A stretch of 64,000 bases of DNA, from contig JAHDLA010000007.1 in assembly GCA_018436705.1 (NCBI GenBank), positions 1-64,000 of the forward strand. The letters are read 5' to 3'. The first letter of the stretch is position 1; each line of letters begins with the position of its first letter. Shown one piece after another: positions 47,644 to 56,001 of this stretch. The DNA comes from Sedimentibacter sp. GTDB lineage: Bacteria; Bacillota; Clostridia; Tissierellales; Sedimentibacteraceae. Both the position numbers and the translations under genes were made by a program. The notes under the pieces were generated by a model that was given only the letters and a program-made list of their open reading frames with translations, did no database searches and had not been told where the DNA came from.

Positions 47644-49020
47644 ATGTATGATATATTAATTAAAAATGGCACAGTAATAGATTTTGCAAAAAATAAAAAA
47701 TTAGTAGCGGATGTAGGTATTAAAAATGGCAAAATCATAGATTTAGGCAGATGCACAGAAAGTAGTAAAGAAACTATTGATGCAGAAGGACTTTTAGTTT
47801 CACCAGGATTTATAGATATTCACATGCATGAAGAAAAAATAGGAAATTCCGCAGATGGAGATGACTACGATATTGCAAATAAAATGCTTGGCATGGGAGT
47901 TACAACCGCTGTTGGAGGTAACTGCGGTATAAATAAGCAAAGTGTTCAAGAGTTTTCAAACTTTGTAGATTATAATGGTGCGCCTATCAACTATTTAAAT
48001 TTTGTTGGTCACAATTACTTAAGAGAACTTTTAGGTATAGATATTAATAGAGAAGCTTCAAGGTTCGAAATTGAAAAAATGAAACATATGATAAAAAAAG
48101 ATATTGAAGATAGTGGTGCTATAGGCATATCATTTGGAATTGCATACTCACCAGGAATTACCTCTGATGAAATTGTGAATTTATGTAAAATTGAAGATGT
48201 TACAAATATCTTATTATCTGCTCATTATAGGGCCGATTCTAGCGAATCGTTGGATTCTATAAATGAGCTAATTGAAATATCTAAACACACGAATTTACCA
48301 ATGCAAATATCTCATATTGGCAGTTGTTCAGCTTTTGGCTATATGAAAAGCTCTTTAGATTTAATCCAAAATGCTAGATATGAAGGTGTAGATGTAGCAG
48401 CAGATTGTTATCCCTATGATTCTTTTAGTACTTACATAGGAGCTGCAGGGCTTAAAGATGGTTTCTTCAAGAAATATAATAAAACTTATAAAAATATATT
48501 GCTTACAGAAGATCCATATAAAGGAATGTTTTGTGATGAAATTCTCTATAAAAAAGCAAGAAAAGAACATCCAGAAATGTTAGTTGTAGGTTTTGTAATG
48601 AATGAGGATGAAGTAGTAGAAGCTTTAAAATCCCCTTTTGTGTATGTAGCAAGCGATGGTTTATTAAATAGAGGGCAAGGACACCCAAGAGCAGCAGGAA
48701 CTTTCCCTAAAGTACTTGGAAAATTTGTGAGAGAAGAAAAAAAATTAGATTTAATAGATGCATTAAAAAAGATGACTTTATTGCCAGCTAAAAGATTGGG
48801 ACTAACTAACAAAGGAGATATTAGACCCGGTATGGACGGAGATATAACCATATTTAACCCAAATACTATCTCTGATAATGCAACCTATATTGAACCATCA
48901 ACCCCTCCTACCGGTATAGAATATGTAATAATTGGAGGTGTAGTTGCTTCAAAACAAAATAAAACAATCAATAACCGCTTAGGCAAATTAATAAGAAGGG
49001 ATAAATTATCTTTTAATTAG
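47644..49020 (+). CDS. N-acyl-D-amino-acid deacylase (D-aminoacylase) family amidohydrolase
   Basis: 458 residues of the amidohydrolase superfamily. Metal and active-site positions of D-aminoacylases are visible: DIHMHE, GVTTAVGGNCG with the metal-binding Cys, LLSAHYR, QISHIG and VASDG. Such enzymes release D-amino acids from N-acyl-D-amino acids; related members act on dipeptides or cyclic amides. GGAGG precedes the ATG. Followed by a racemase-like gene, suggesting D-amino-acid release followed by racemisation. Confidence 0.85.
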   Translation: MYDILIKNGTVIDFAKNKKLVADVGIKNGKIIDLGRCTESSKETIDAEGLLVSPGFIDIHMHEEKIGNSADGDDYDIANKMLGMGVTTAVGGNCGINKQSVQEFSNFVDYNGAPINYLNFVGHNYLRELLGIDINREASRFEIEKMKHMIKKDIEDSGAIGISFGIAYSPGITSDEIVNLCKIEDVTNILLSAHYRADSSESLDSINELIEISKHTNLPMQISHIGSCSAFGYMKSSLDLIQNARYEGVDVAADCYPYDSFSTYIGAAGLKDGFFKKYNKTYKNILLTEDPYKGMFCDEILYKKARKEHPEMLVVGFVMNEDEVVEALKSPFVYVASDGLLNRGQGHPRAAGTFPKVLGKFVREEKKLDLIDALKKMTLLPAKRLGLTNKGDIRPGMDGDITIFNPNTISDNATYIEPSTPPTGIEYVIIGGVVASKQNKTINNRLGKLIRRDKLSFN

Positions 49021-49096
49021 ATAATTTATCCCCAACTAAAGAAAGCAAAATTATAATGTTGTTTTAACAATATTATATATTAGAAAGGGCATATAT

Positions 49097-50164
49097 ATGA
49101 ATAGTTATCCAAAAATAATAGTTAATCTAAATAAAATTAAGCATAATACCCAAATCTTAGCTCAAATATGCAATGCAAATAATATTGATTTAGTAGCTGT
49201 TACAAAAGTATTTTGTGGCAACCCTGAAATTGCTAAGGCTGTAGTTGAAGGCGGCGCTAAAATGCTAGCAGACTCAAGGCTTAAAAATTTAATTAAGCTT
49301 AAAGATATAGATATTCCTAAAATCTATTTGCGATTACCAATGATGTGTGAAATTGATGAAGTCGTAAAATATGCTGATATTAGCTTTAACTCTGAAATTA
49401 CAATCATAGAAAAATTATCCGAATGTGCAGTAAGCCAAAACAAAATACATGATATAGTTTTAATGGTTGATATGGGAGATTTAAGGGAAGGGCTTTGGCC
49501 AACTGATATTTTTGATACTGTTGAAAAAACATTGAAGCTTAGTGGGATTAGGATAGTTGGAATCGGTACTAATTTAGGTTGCTATGGTGGAGTTTTACAT
49601 ACAGAAGATAATCTAGAGAAATTATGTAGTATTTCAAGATCTATTAGAGAAAAATTCGATATAGATTTTCAAATTATTTCAGGAGGCAATTCCGGAATTA
49701 TATACTTGCTCTTGGATAGCAAGGTTCCAAAAGAAATAAATAATATTAGAGTTGGTGGAGTAATTGTACATGGATATAACATGACTGAAGGAAAGCCTAT
49801 AGAAAATATGTATCATGATGTATTCACTTTAGAAGCACAAATAATAGAACTTAAGAAGAAGCCTTCTATACCAATTGGGAAAATTGGGCTAGATGCATTT
49901 GGAAATAAGCCATTTTTTGAAAATAAGGGTGTTAGAAATAGAGCTATTATTAGCATAGGTAAACAAGATATATATCCAGATAGAATAATACCTACAGATA
50001 AAGATGTATTAATTATTGGAGCCAGTAGTGATCATCTAATTCTTGATGTCACAGACAGTAAAACAGAATATAAAGTTGGAGATGTTGTAAGCTTTTATCT
50101 AAAATATCCCGCTATTCTTCAATCGTTTACATCAGAATATGTTTTAAAAGAATTTCTTAAATAG
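49097..50164 (+). CDS. PLP-dependent alanine/ornithine racemase family protein
   Basis: 355 residues of the alanine-racemase-like fold III family. The PLP lysine is Lys37 in VAVTKVFCG, and the pattern (GGNSGIIYLLL, GLDAFGNK, IGASSDHL) fits the ornithine racemase Orr of Stickland-fermenting clostridia better than classical Alr. Orr converts L- and D-ornithine for oxidative/reductive fermentation. The substrate here could be another basic or neutral amino acid. The ribosome binding site AAAGGG is moderate. Last gene of the cluster. Confidence 0.78.
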   Translation: MNSYPKIIVNLNKIKHNTQILAQICNANNIDLVAVTKVFCGNPEIAKAVVEGGAKMLADSRLKNLIKLKDIDIPKIYLRLPMMCEIDEVVKYADISFNSEITIIEKLSECAVSQNKIHDIVLMVDMGDLREGLWPTDIFDTVEKTLKLSGIRIVGIGTNLGCYGGVLHTEDNLEKLCSISRSIREKFDIDFQIISGGNSGIIYLLLDSKVPKEINNIRVGGVIVHGYNMTEGKPIENMYHDVFTLEAQIIELKKKPSIPIGKIGLDAFGNKPFFENKGVRNRAIISIGKQDIYPDRIIPTDKDVLIIGASSDHLILDVTDSKTEYKVGDVVSFYLKYPAILQSFTSEYVLKEFLK

Positions 50165-50179
50165 TTAAAAACAAAAATC

Positions 50180-50213
50180 AGATGCTGCAGCAAATAAAAT
50201 TACTGCAGCATCT
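50180..50213. terminator. Bidirectional terminator after racemase and small peptide gene
   Basis: A perfect 11-bp G/C-containing stem (50180-50190 with 50203-50213). On the minus strand it is followed by a long T-rich tract, 25 bp after the stop of the small proline-rich gene; on the plus strand the T-tract is weaker. Confidence 0.75.
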
Positions 50214-50238
50214 TACTTTATTTAACACTAAAAAAAAT

Positions 50239-50364
50239 CTAGCATCTCCTGTTTCGGCAGCCGCATTTCGGCGGTGGCGGCGGAGGTGGTGGAGGAGGAC
50301 AGCTGCACCTTCCGAAACCATATCCGAGCAATAGCCAGGGTATTATTCTACATAGCATATTCAT
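50239..50364 (-). CDS. Small Cys-rich protein with ten consecutive prolines
   Basis: A 41-residue product that falls below usual gene-calling length. It has an N-terminal hydrophobic stretch (about residues 6-14), a CSC pair, then Pro23-Pro32, then a KCGC motif and a basic tail ending in Cys. Six cysteines flank the proline run (5, 20, 22, 34, 36, 41). AAGGA lies 3 nt before the ATG at 50364, or 9 nt before a second ATG at 50358, which is also possible. A strong terminator follows. No family is recognised; a spore-coat or surface role is conceivable. Confidence 0.65.
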   Translation of the reverse strand: MNMLCRIIPWLLLGYGFGRCSCPPPPPPPPPPKCGCRNRRC

Positions 50365-50469
50365 CAATCCTTTTTTTATGCTTACAATATACTATTCTTG
50401 TCCTGACAGTAAGTTACAGAAAATCCGACACTCCTTCAAATATTTTTTGCACTGCTAAAAAAACCAATA

Positions 50470-51894
50470 TTATTTGTATTTGTCGTTTATTATCTGTTTA
50501 ACCAGTTCCGTGGCCATAACAGCATCTGCCCTGCCTTTAGTTTCTCTCATAATGTATCCCATTATTGCACCTATGGCTTTTTCTTTGCCATCCAGATACT
50601 GAATCGCCGCTTTTTCGTTCGATTCAACAGCTTTTTCGCATATACTCCTGAGAGCATCCTCATCTATGCCTTCCATATCCTTTTCAGTAATAAATGATTT
50701 CGCAGGCTTTCCTGTATCAAGCATTTGCTCCAATACATTTCTGGCCATACTTGAGTTTATCTTTTTCTTTTCTGTTAAAATAACAAGCTCGTTTAAAAAT
50801 TCAGGAGGAATAGGAATATTGCACTCTTCCTTCTCGGTATCCGTTGAAAGACGCCTGAATATGCTTCCCAGCATATAATTAGCCGTTATCTTTTTGTTTT
50901 CCACATTCTCTGAAGCTTTCTCAAAATATTCAGCTACTTTTTTATATTTAGTTAACAGTTCGGCATCATCCTGCGACAAGCCCATTTCATCTATGAAACG
51001 TGTCAGCTTTTCTCCCGGAAGCTCCGGAAGGCTTTCTTTATATTTTTGTATTTCTTCATCTGAAATGGATATGGTAACTAAATCCGGGTCCCTGAAATAT
51101 CTGTAATCATCAGCATCTTCCTTGCCGCGCATGCTTTCCGTAATATTTAAATCGGAGTTGTATCTCCTTGTTTCCTGTTCTATTTCTTCTCCGCTTTCCA
51201 ATATGTCAATCTGCCTGTTAAATTCATATTCCATTGCCTTTGCAATAAAGTTTAGTGAATTCATATTTTTAATTTCAGTTCTGGTTCCGAATTTTTCATC
51301 ACCCTTTTTCCTGACTGAAATATTTACATCGCACCTAAGAGATCCTTCCTGCATCTTCACATCTGATACACCTATATACTTCATTGTTAGCCTGAGTTTT
51401 TCTATATATTCAATCGCTTCTTCAATACTTCTTATATCAGGCTCAGATACTATTTCTATCAGCGGAACTCCTCCTCTGTTGTAGTCGATGTATACATCTC
51501 CACGTTCATGCACAAGCTTACCTGCATCCTCCTCTATGTGGATACGGGTAATATTGATGTTTTTTCCTGATGACAGTGTTATAAACCCTTGTTCGCAAAG
51601 CGGCTTGTCATACTGAGATATCTGATACGCCTTAGGAAGGTCCGGATATACATAGTTCTTGCGGTCCATCTTTGAAATGTTTCTTATTTTGCAGTTTGTA
51701 GCTAGTCCGGCCTTAACTGCATATTCAACTACTGCCTTGTTCAGCTTAGGAAGTGTCCCAGGCAACCCTATGCAAACTGGGCAGCAGTGTGTATTCGGCT
51801 CTCCACCAAACTCTGTTGTACACTGGCAGAATATTTTTGTCTTAGTTGAAAGCTCTACGTGAGTTTCAAGTCCTGCAACCATTTCCCAACTCAT
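50470..51894 (-). CDS. gatB: Asp/Glu-tRNA amidotransferase subunit B
   Basis: 474 residues. GatB binds misacylated Asp-tRNA(Asn) or Glu-tRNA(Gln) and phosphorylates the acyl group before amidation. Typical motifs: AGLETHVEL near the N-terminus, CPVCIGLPG, KNYVYPDLPKAYQISQ, YIDYNRGGVPLIEIVSEPD and the C-terminal helical YqeY-like tail. GGAGGTGA precedes the ATG; the gene overlaps gatA by 4 bp. Last gene of the aspS-gatC-gatA-gatB operon. Confidence 0.96.
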   Translation of the reverse strand: MSWEMVAGLETHVELSTKTKIFCQCTTEFGGEPNTHCCPVCIGLPGTLPKLNKAVVEYAVKAGLATNCKIRNISKMDRKNYVYPDLPKAYQISQYDKPLCEQGFITLSSGKNINITRIHIEEDAGKLVHERGDVYIDYNRGGVPLIEIVSEPDIRSIEEAIEYIEKLRLTMKYIGVSDVKMQEGSLRCDVNISVRKKGDEKFGTRTEIKNMNSLNFIAKAMEYEFNRQIDILESGEEIEQETRRYNSDLNITESMRGKEDADDYRYFRDPDLVTISISDEEIQKYKESLPELPGEKLTRFIDEMGLSQDDAELLTKYKKVAEYFEKASENVENKKITANYMLGSIFRRLSTDTEKEECNIPIPPEFLNELVILTEKKKINSSMARNVLEQMLDTGKPAKSFITEKDMEGIDEDALRSICEKAVESNEKAAIQYLDGKEKAIGAIMGYIMRETKGRADAVMATELVKQIINDKYK

Positions 51895-53360
51895 ATTATC
51901 TCACCTCCGTTGCAATGTTTATATATTTCTCCGTTCATCTGCTGTTCATACTGATATGCGGCATTTAATATTTTCGCATCCTCAAAACTGTCGGCTATTA
52001 GCTGCATTCCTATTGGAAGCCCCTTATTATCAAAACCGCACGGTATGGACAATGCCGGCAAGCCGGCTATGTTAGCCGAAACAGTGCAAATATCTGTCAA
52101 ATATGTTTCAATGGGATCCTTTGACGTAAAATTCAATTCAAATGCAGTCGTAGGAACCGTTGGAGCAAGCAACACATCACATGATTCAAATGCACTTTTG
52201 AACGCTCTGATTATTGAGCCCCTTAATTTCTGAGCTTTTTTGTAGTAAGCATCATAGTACCCTGCACTGAGTACATAAGTTCCCAGCATAATACGTCTCT
52301 GCACTTCTTTTCCAAAGCCTTCACTTCTCGTTTTGCATATCATGTCGTTAACATCACTGTACAACTCAGACTTATATCCATAGCGTATTCCGTCATATCT
52401 TCCCAGATTTGATGATGCTTCTGCACATGCTATTATATAGTAAACCGGAAGCACGTTCTTGATTTGCGGCATATTGAAATATACAATTTCAGCTCCTAAA
52501 TCTTCATATACCTTTATTGCTTTTTCAATAGATTTTTTTATATCTTCTCTTATTCCATCAAAAAATTCCTTTGCTACTCCTATTTTCATGCCTTTTATGC
52601 TTCTGTCCAATTTATCGGAAGTCTTTGATCTTGACCCCCTGGATGTTGCATCCTTGCTGTCATATACAGATATTGAATCATAAATACAAGCCGCGTCCTC
52701 AACACATGAAGCTATGGGACCTATCTGATCCAGACTTGATGCGTAAGCTATGAGGCCATATCTTGAAACAGTTCCGTAGGTAGGCTTCAGTCCCACCAGC
52801 CCGCAGAAGCTTGCAGGCTGCCTAACAGAGCCGCCAGTATCAGAACCAAGTCCGTACACTGCAATATTTCCTGCCACAGATGAGGCCGCTCCTCCTGAGC
52901 TTCCGCCGGCCACGTGCCTCATATCATGAGGGTTCAGAGCACCACCGAAGCATGACGTCTCACATGACGATCCCATGGCAAATTCATCCATGTTTGTTTT
53001 TCCCAGCAATACAGCATTTTGGTTTTTTAATATATTCCATACCGTTGCATCATAAATAGGAACATATCCTTTCAAAATGTTGGAGCCGCATGTTGTCTCA
53101 ATACCATTTGTCGATATATTATCTTTCAACGACATAGGTATTCCTTCCAAAGGCATCAAGCTTTCTCCCCTTGCTATTTTTTCATCAACTTTCTTTGCGG
53201 TTTGTAATGCTTCTTCTCCTGTAATCCTTATATAGGCATTCAGAACTTTATTTTCCTTTTCTATTCTGTCTAAGTATTCCGACGTTAACTCAGCGCATGA
53301 TACCTGCTTTGTTTCAAGAAGCTTTTTTATATGTTTAATTTTACTGAATGTTCTTTCCAT
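51891..53360 (-). CDS. gatA: Asp/Glu-tRNA amidotransferase subunit A
   Basis: 489 residues of the amidase-signature family, the glutaminase subunit of GatCAB. The Ser-cisSer-Lys triad is visible in SLKDNI (Lys) and GGSSGGAASS. I start at 53360 because GGGAGG lies 4 nt upstream of that ATG; the in-frame start at 53402 has none. Confidence 0.96.
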   Translation of the reverse strand: MERTFSKIKHIKKLLETKQVSCAELTSEYLDRIEKENKVLNAYIRITGEEALQTAKKVDEKIARGESLMPLEGIPMSLKDNISTNGIETTCGSNILKGYVPIYDATVWNILKNQNAVLLGKTNMDEFAMGSSCETSCFGGALNPHDMRHVAGGSSGGAASSVAGNIAVYGLGSDTGGSVRQPASFCGLVGLKPTYGTVSRYGLIAYASSLDQIGPIASCVEDAACIYDSISVYDSKDATSRGSRSKTSDKLDRSIKGMKIGVAKEFFDGIREDIKKSIEKAIKVYEDLGAEIVYFNMPQIKNVLPVYYIIACAEASSNLGRYDGIRYGYKSELYSDVNDMICKTRSEGFGKEVQRRIMLGTYVLSAGYYDAYYKKAQKLRGSIIRAFKSAFESCDVLLAPTVPTTAFELNFTSKDPIETYLTDICTVSANIAGLPALSIPCGFDNKGLPIGMQLIADSFEDAKILNAAYQYEQQMNGEIYKHCNGGEII

Positions 53361-53426
53361 GATACCTCCCATCATTTCTGTATTCTTCTGCAATATGAAC
53401 ATTATCTCAGAATCGAGATATCGTAA

Positions 53427-53714
53427 TTATTTGACTTTTCTTCTTTTGATCATGAAATATCCGTTTTCTCCGCCGCTTCTGTTTTTAAGTATTTCCTCCC
53501 TGTCATAGGAATCAACTACCACATCCTCATGAAATGCGTTGACTATATCATTAATGTCATCGAATTCAACATCTTCATCTTCCACAGCCGAATTAATTGT
53601 ATCTGCAAAGCCTATTATTTCCGACATATCCCTTGTAAGCTGATCGATTTCATTTTCATCTACCGACAGCTTTGAAAGTTTTGCGATTTTTAAAATATCT
53701 TCTCGAGTAACCAT
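53427..53714 (-). CDS. gatC: Asp/Glu-tRNA amidotransferase subunit C
   Basis: 95 residues, the normal size for GatC, which stabilises the GatA-GatB interface. The N-terminal helix ILKIAKLSKLSVDENEI is characteristic. AGGAGG precedes the ATG, 9 bp after aspS. Confidence 0.92.
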   Translation of the reverse strand: MVTREDILKIAKLSKLSVDENEIDQLTRDMSEIIGFADTINSAVEDEDVEFDDINDIVNAFHEDVVVDSYDREEILKNRSGGENGYFMIKRRKVK

Positions 53715-53723
53715 TATAACCTC

Positions 53724-55472
53724 CTACCTTATTTTTATATGAACTTCTCTGAGCTGCTGCTCTGTTACCTCACACGGTGCATTTGTCATCAAATCTTGTG
53801 CATTGCTGTTCATAGGAAATGCAATAACCTCTCTTATGTTTTCTTCTCCAGTAAGAAGCATTATTATTCTGTCTATTCCCGGTGCCATACCTGCATGAGG
53901 CGGTGCACCATACTTAAATGCATTAAACAATGCGGTGAATTTAGTCTGTAGATCCTCTTCAGTATAGCCTGCTATTTCAAAAGCCTTAATCATTATATCG
54001 GTATCGTGATTTCTCACCGCACCTGAGGAAAGTTCAACTCCATTACATACAATATCATACTGATATGCCAAAATGTCAAGAGGGTCTTTCTCTGTAAGTG
54101 CTTCAAGTCCTCCCTGGGGCATTGAAAAAGGATTGTGCGTAAAGCTCATGTTCCCTGTTTCTTCATCAATTTCATACATGTGGAAATCTACTATGAAACA
54201 CATTTCAAATTTATTTTCGTCAATTAATCCCAACCTGCTTGCAAGCTCTGTTCTGATTTGACCCGCCAGCTTCGGAGCATATTCTTTGTCATCAGCAATG
54301 AAAAACATTACATCACCAGGCTTCAATCCGGCTCTCTCTTTAATAATCACTCTGTCATCGTCAGTTAAAAATTTATCTATTGGCCCTTGATACTTCATTT
54401 CATTGTCAACTTTAATATACCCCAAGCCTTTCATTCCTATTTTCATAGCGAAATCCAGCATTTTTTCAAAAAAGCTCTTTGACTGAGATGCGCACCCCGG
54501 AACATTTATCGCTCTCACCGTTTTTTTCCTGAAAGGAGCAAAGCCCGTTTCCGTAAATAAATCGCTTATATCTATAATTTCAAGAGGATTTCTTAAATCC
54601 GGCTTATCACTTCCATACTTAAGCATTGCTTCTGAGTACGGTATTCTTGCAAACGGAGGTTTTGAAACCTCTTTATCAGAAAATTCTTTGAATGTATCGT
54701 ACAAAACTTCCTCTGCAACGTTAAGAACGTCCTCTTGAGTTGCAAATGCCATCTCAAAATCAAGCTGATAAAATTCTCCAGGTGAACGGTCTGCTCTTGC
54801 ATCCTCATCTCTAAAGCATGGAGCTATCTGAAAATATTTATCAAATCCCGATACCATTAATAGCTGCTTAAACATTTGAGGTGCCTGAGGCAAAGCATAA
54901 AACTTTCCCTGATGCTTTCTGCTTGGTATAATATAATCTCTTGCTCCCTCTGGTGATGAGGCAGTCAATATTGGTGTCTGTATATCCAGAAAACCAAGTT
55001 CATTCATTTTATTTCGCAGGTACGAAATAACTTTTGAACGAAAAACAATGTTATTGTGTACTTCTCTGTTTCTTAAATCAAGAAATCTATATTTAAGGCG
55101 AAGTTCCTCCTTCGTTTCCTTTGCTGAAGTAATTTCAAACGGAAGCTGTGATCTTGTTTTTCCCAAAACTCTTATTACGTCAGCTTCAATTTCCACAGTT
55201 CCGGTTTCTATCTTCTCGTTTATTGTATCATCGTCTCTTCTTACTACTTTGCCTGAAACAGAAATTGTGCTTTCCTTGCTTATGCTCTCTATAAGAGATT
55301 CATCCTCTACAACAACCTGTACCACTCCATAGTGGTCCCTTAAATCAATAAATTTTACTCCTCCGTGATCCCTTACATTTTCAAACCATCCTGCAACTCT
55401 TACTTCCTTGCCAATATGGCTTTCTCTTATTTCCCCGCAAGTATGTGTACGGTACTCATTAATTCTTGTCAT
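53724..55472 (-). CDS. aspS: Aspartyl-tRNA synthetase, probably non-discriminating
   Basis: 582 residues, bacterial-type AspRS: N-terminal OB-fold (about 1-105), class II catalytic core with FRDEDARADRSPGEFYQLDFEM, a GAD insertion, and motif 3 GIDRIIML. The start at 55472 follows GAAAGGAT; an upstream in-frame extension lies in the leader terminator. Co-transcription with gatCAB and an Asn-specific T-box suggest that this enzyme also charges tRNA(Asn) with Asp for transamidation, making it a route to Asn-tRNA. Confidence 0.95.
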   Translation of the reverse strand: MTRINEYRTHTCGEIRESHIGKEVRVAGWFENVRDHGGVKFIDLRDHYGVVQVVVEDESLIESISKESTISVSGKVVRRDDDTINEKIETGTVEIEADVIRVLGKTRSQLPFEITSAKETKEELRLKYRFLDLRNREVHNNIVFRSKVISYLRNKMNELGFLDIQTPILTASSPEGARDYIIPSRKHQGKFYALPQAPQMFKQLLMVSGFDKYFQIAPCFRDEDARADRSPGEFYQLDFEMAFATQEDVLNVAEEVLYDTFKEFSDKEVSKPPFARIPYSEAMLKYGSDKPDLRNPLEIIDISDLFTETGFAPFRKKTVRAINVPGCASQSKSFFEKMLDFAMKIGMKGLGYIKVDNEMKYQGPIDKFLTDDDRVIIKERAGLKPGDVMFFIADDKEYAPKLAGQIRTELASRLGLIDENKFEMCFIVDFHMYEIDEETGNMSFTHNPFSMPQGGLEALTEKDPLDILAYQYDIVCNGVELSSGAVRNHDTDIMIKAFEIAGYTEEDLQTKFTALFNAFKYGAPPHAGMAPGIDRIIMLLTGEENIREVIAFPMNSNAQDLMTNAPCEVTEQQLREVHIKIR

Positions 55473-55565
55473 AACTTTCAATCCTTTCAATATGCTTAAT
55501 TTTTTCGTATCTTTTGAGTCCGGGCAGACCCGCAAAATCACTTCGTTTGACTTATTACGGGCATA

Positions 55566-55842
55566 CAAAAACTCCTCCATCCCAAAGGGACGAAGGAGTA
55601 TATCATTCGCGGTACCACCCTAATTAGCATATACTTGCGTACAAGCTCACTCGAAAGACACTAACATGTCTTTGCCGCTTTAACGCTCGGATGCGTTTGA
55701 GCCTACTCTTGCATATGCAATTTGGGTCAAAAGCTCAAGGATGTTCTTCATTTAAAACCATTGTGATAGACTTTCACCGACGCTATCTCTCTGTGACCTA
55801 AGTTCTAAATTACTCTTCCTGTCATCGCCATATATTTGTTTT
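55566..55842 (-). promoter_or_regulatory. T-box riboswitch (specifier AAC, Asn) upstream of aspS-gatCAB
   Basis: Minus strand: the T-box core AGGGTGGTACCGCG is at 55621-55608. The terminator arms 55571-55583 and 55587-55599 end in five T. In stem I, AGGA (55820-55817) followed by the AGTA box (55814-55811) pairs with TCCT just downstream of GAAG-AAC-A; by alignment to known T-box stem I layouts the specifier codon is AAC at 55745-55743. It would therefore sense uncharged tRNA(Asn), not tRNA(Asp), and control the whole aspS-gatCAB operon. Confidence 0.9.
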
Positions 55843-55848
55843 TATTTA

Positions 55849-55876
55849 ATTATATTTATTTTTTTTCATTTGTCAA
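55849..55876 (-). promoter_or_regulatory. SigA promoter of T-box/aspS operon
   Basis: Minus strand TTGACA (55871-55876), 16-bp spacer, TATAAT (55849-55854), just before the T-box leader. Confidence 0.8.
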
Positions 55877-55932
55877 GAGTTTTTCTGAGATTTTTTTTAT
55901 TATTTTTATACTACCACGTCTGTTTAAATAGA

Positions 55933-55974
55933 AATCATGTATAAATCAAAAATTTCCTGAAATTATACATGATT
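55933..55974 (-). terminator. Possible terminator after PLP lyase gene
   Basis: A perfect 12-bp stem (55933-55944 with 55963-55974) with an 18-nt loop lies 27 bp beyond the stop. The following T-tract is interrupted, so termination is uncertain. Confidence 0.45.
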
Positions 55975-56001
55975 CAAGTTAATTATACTTTGAGCTATAA
56001 T

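Noticed and set aside
50274..50501. Plus-strand frame over the small Cys/Pro gene
   Set aside because: It is antisense to the proline-rich gene and to the end of gatB and lacks a plausible start context.
55473..55580. N-terminal extension of aspS by 36 codons
   Set aside because: It would run through the T-box terminator region; the conserved AspRS N-terminus begins at the ATG at 55472.
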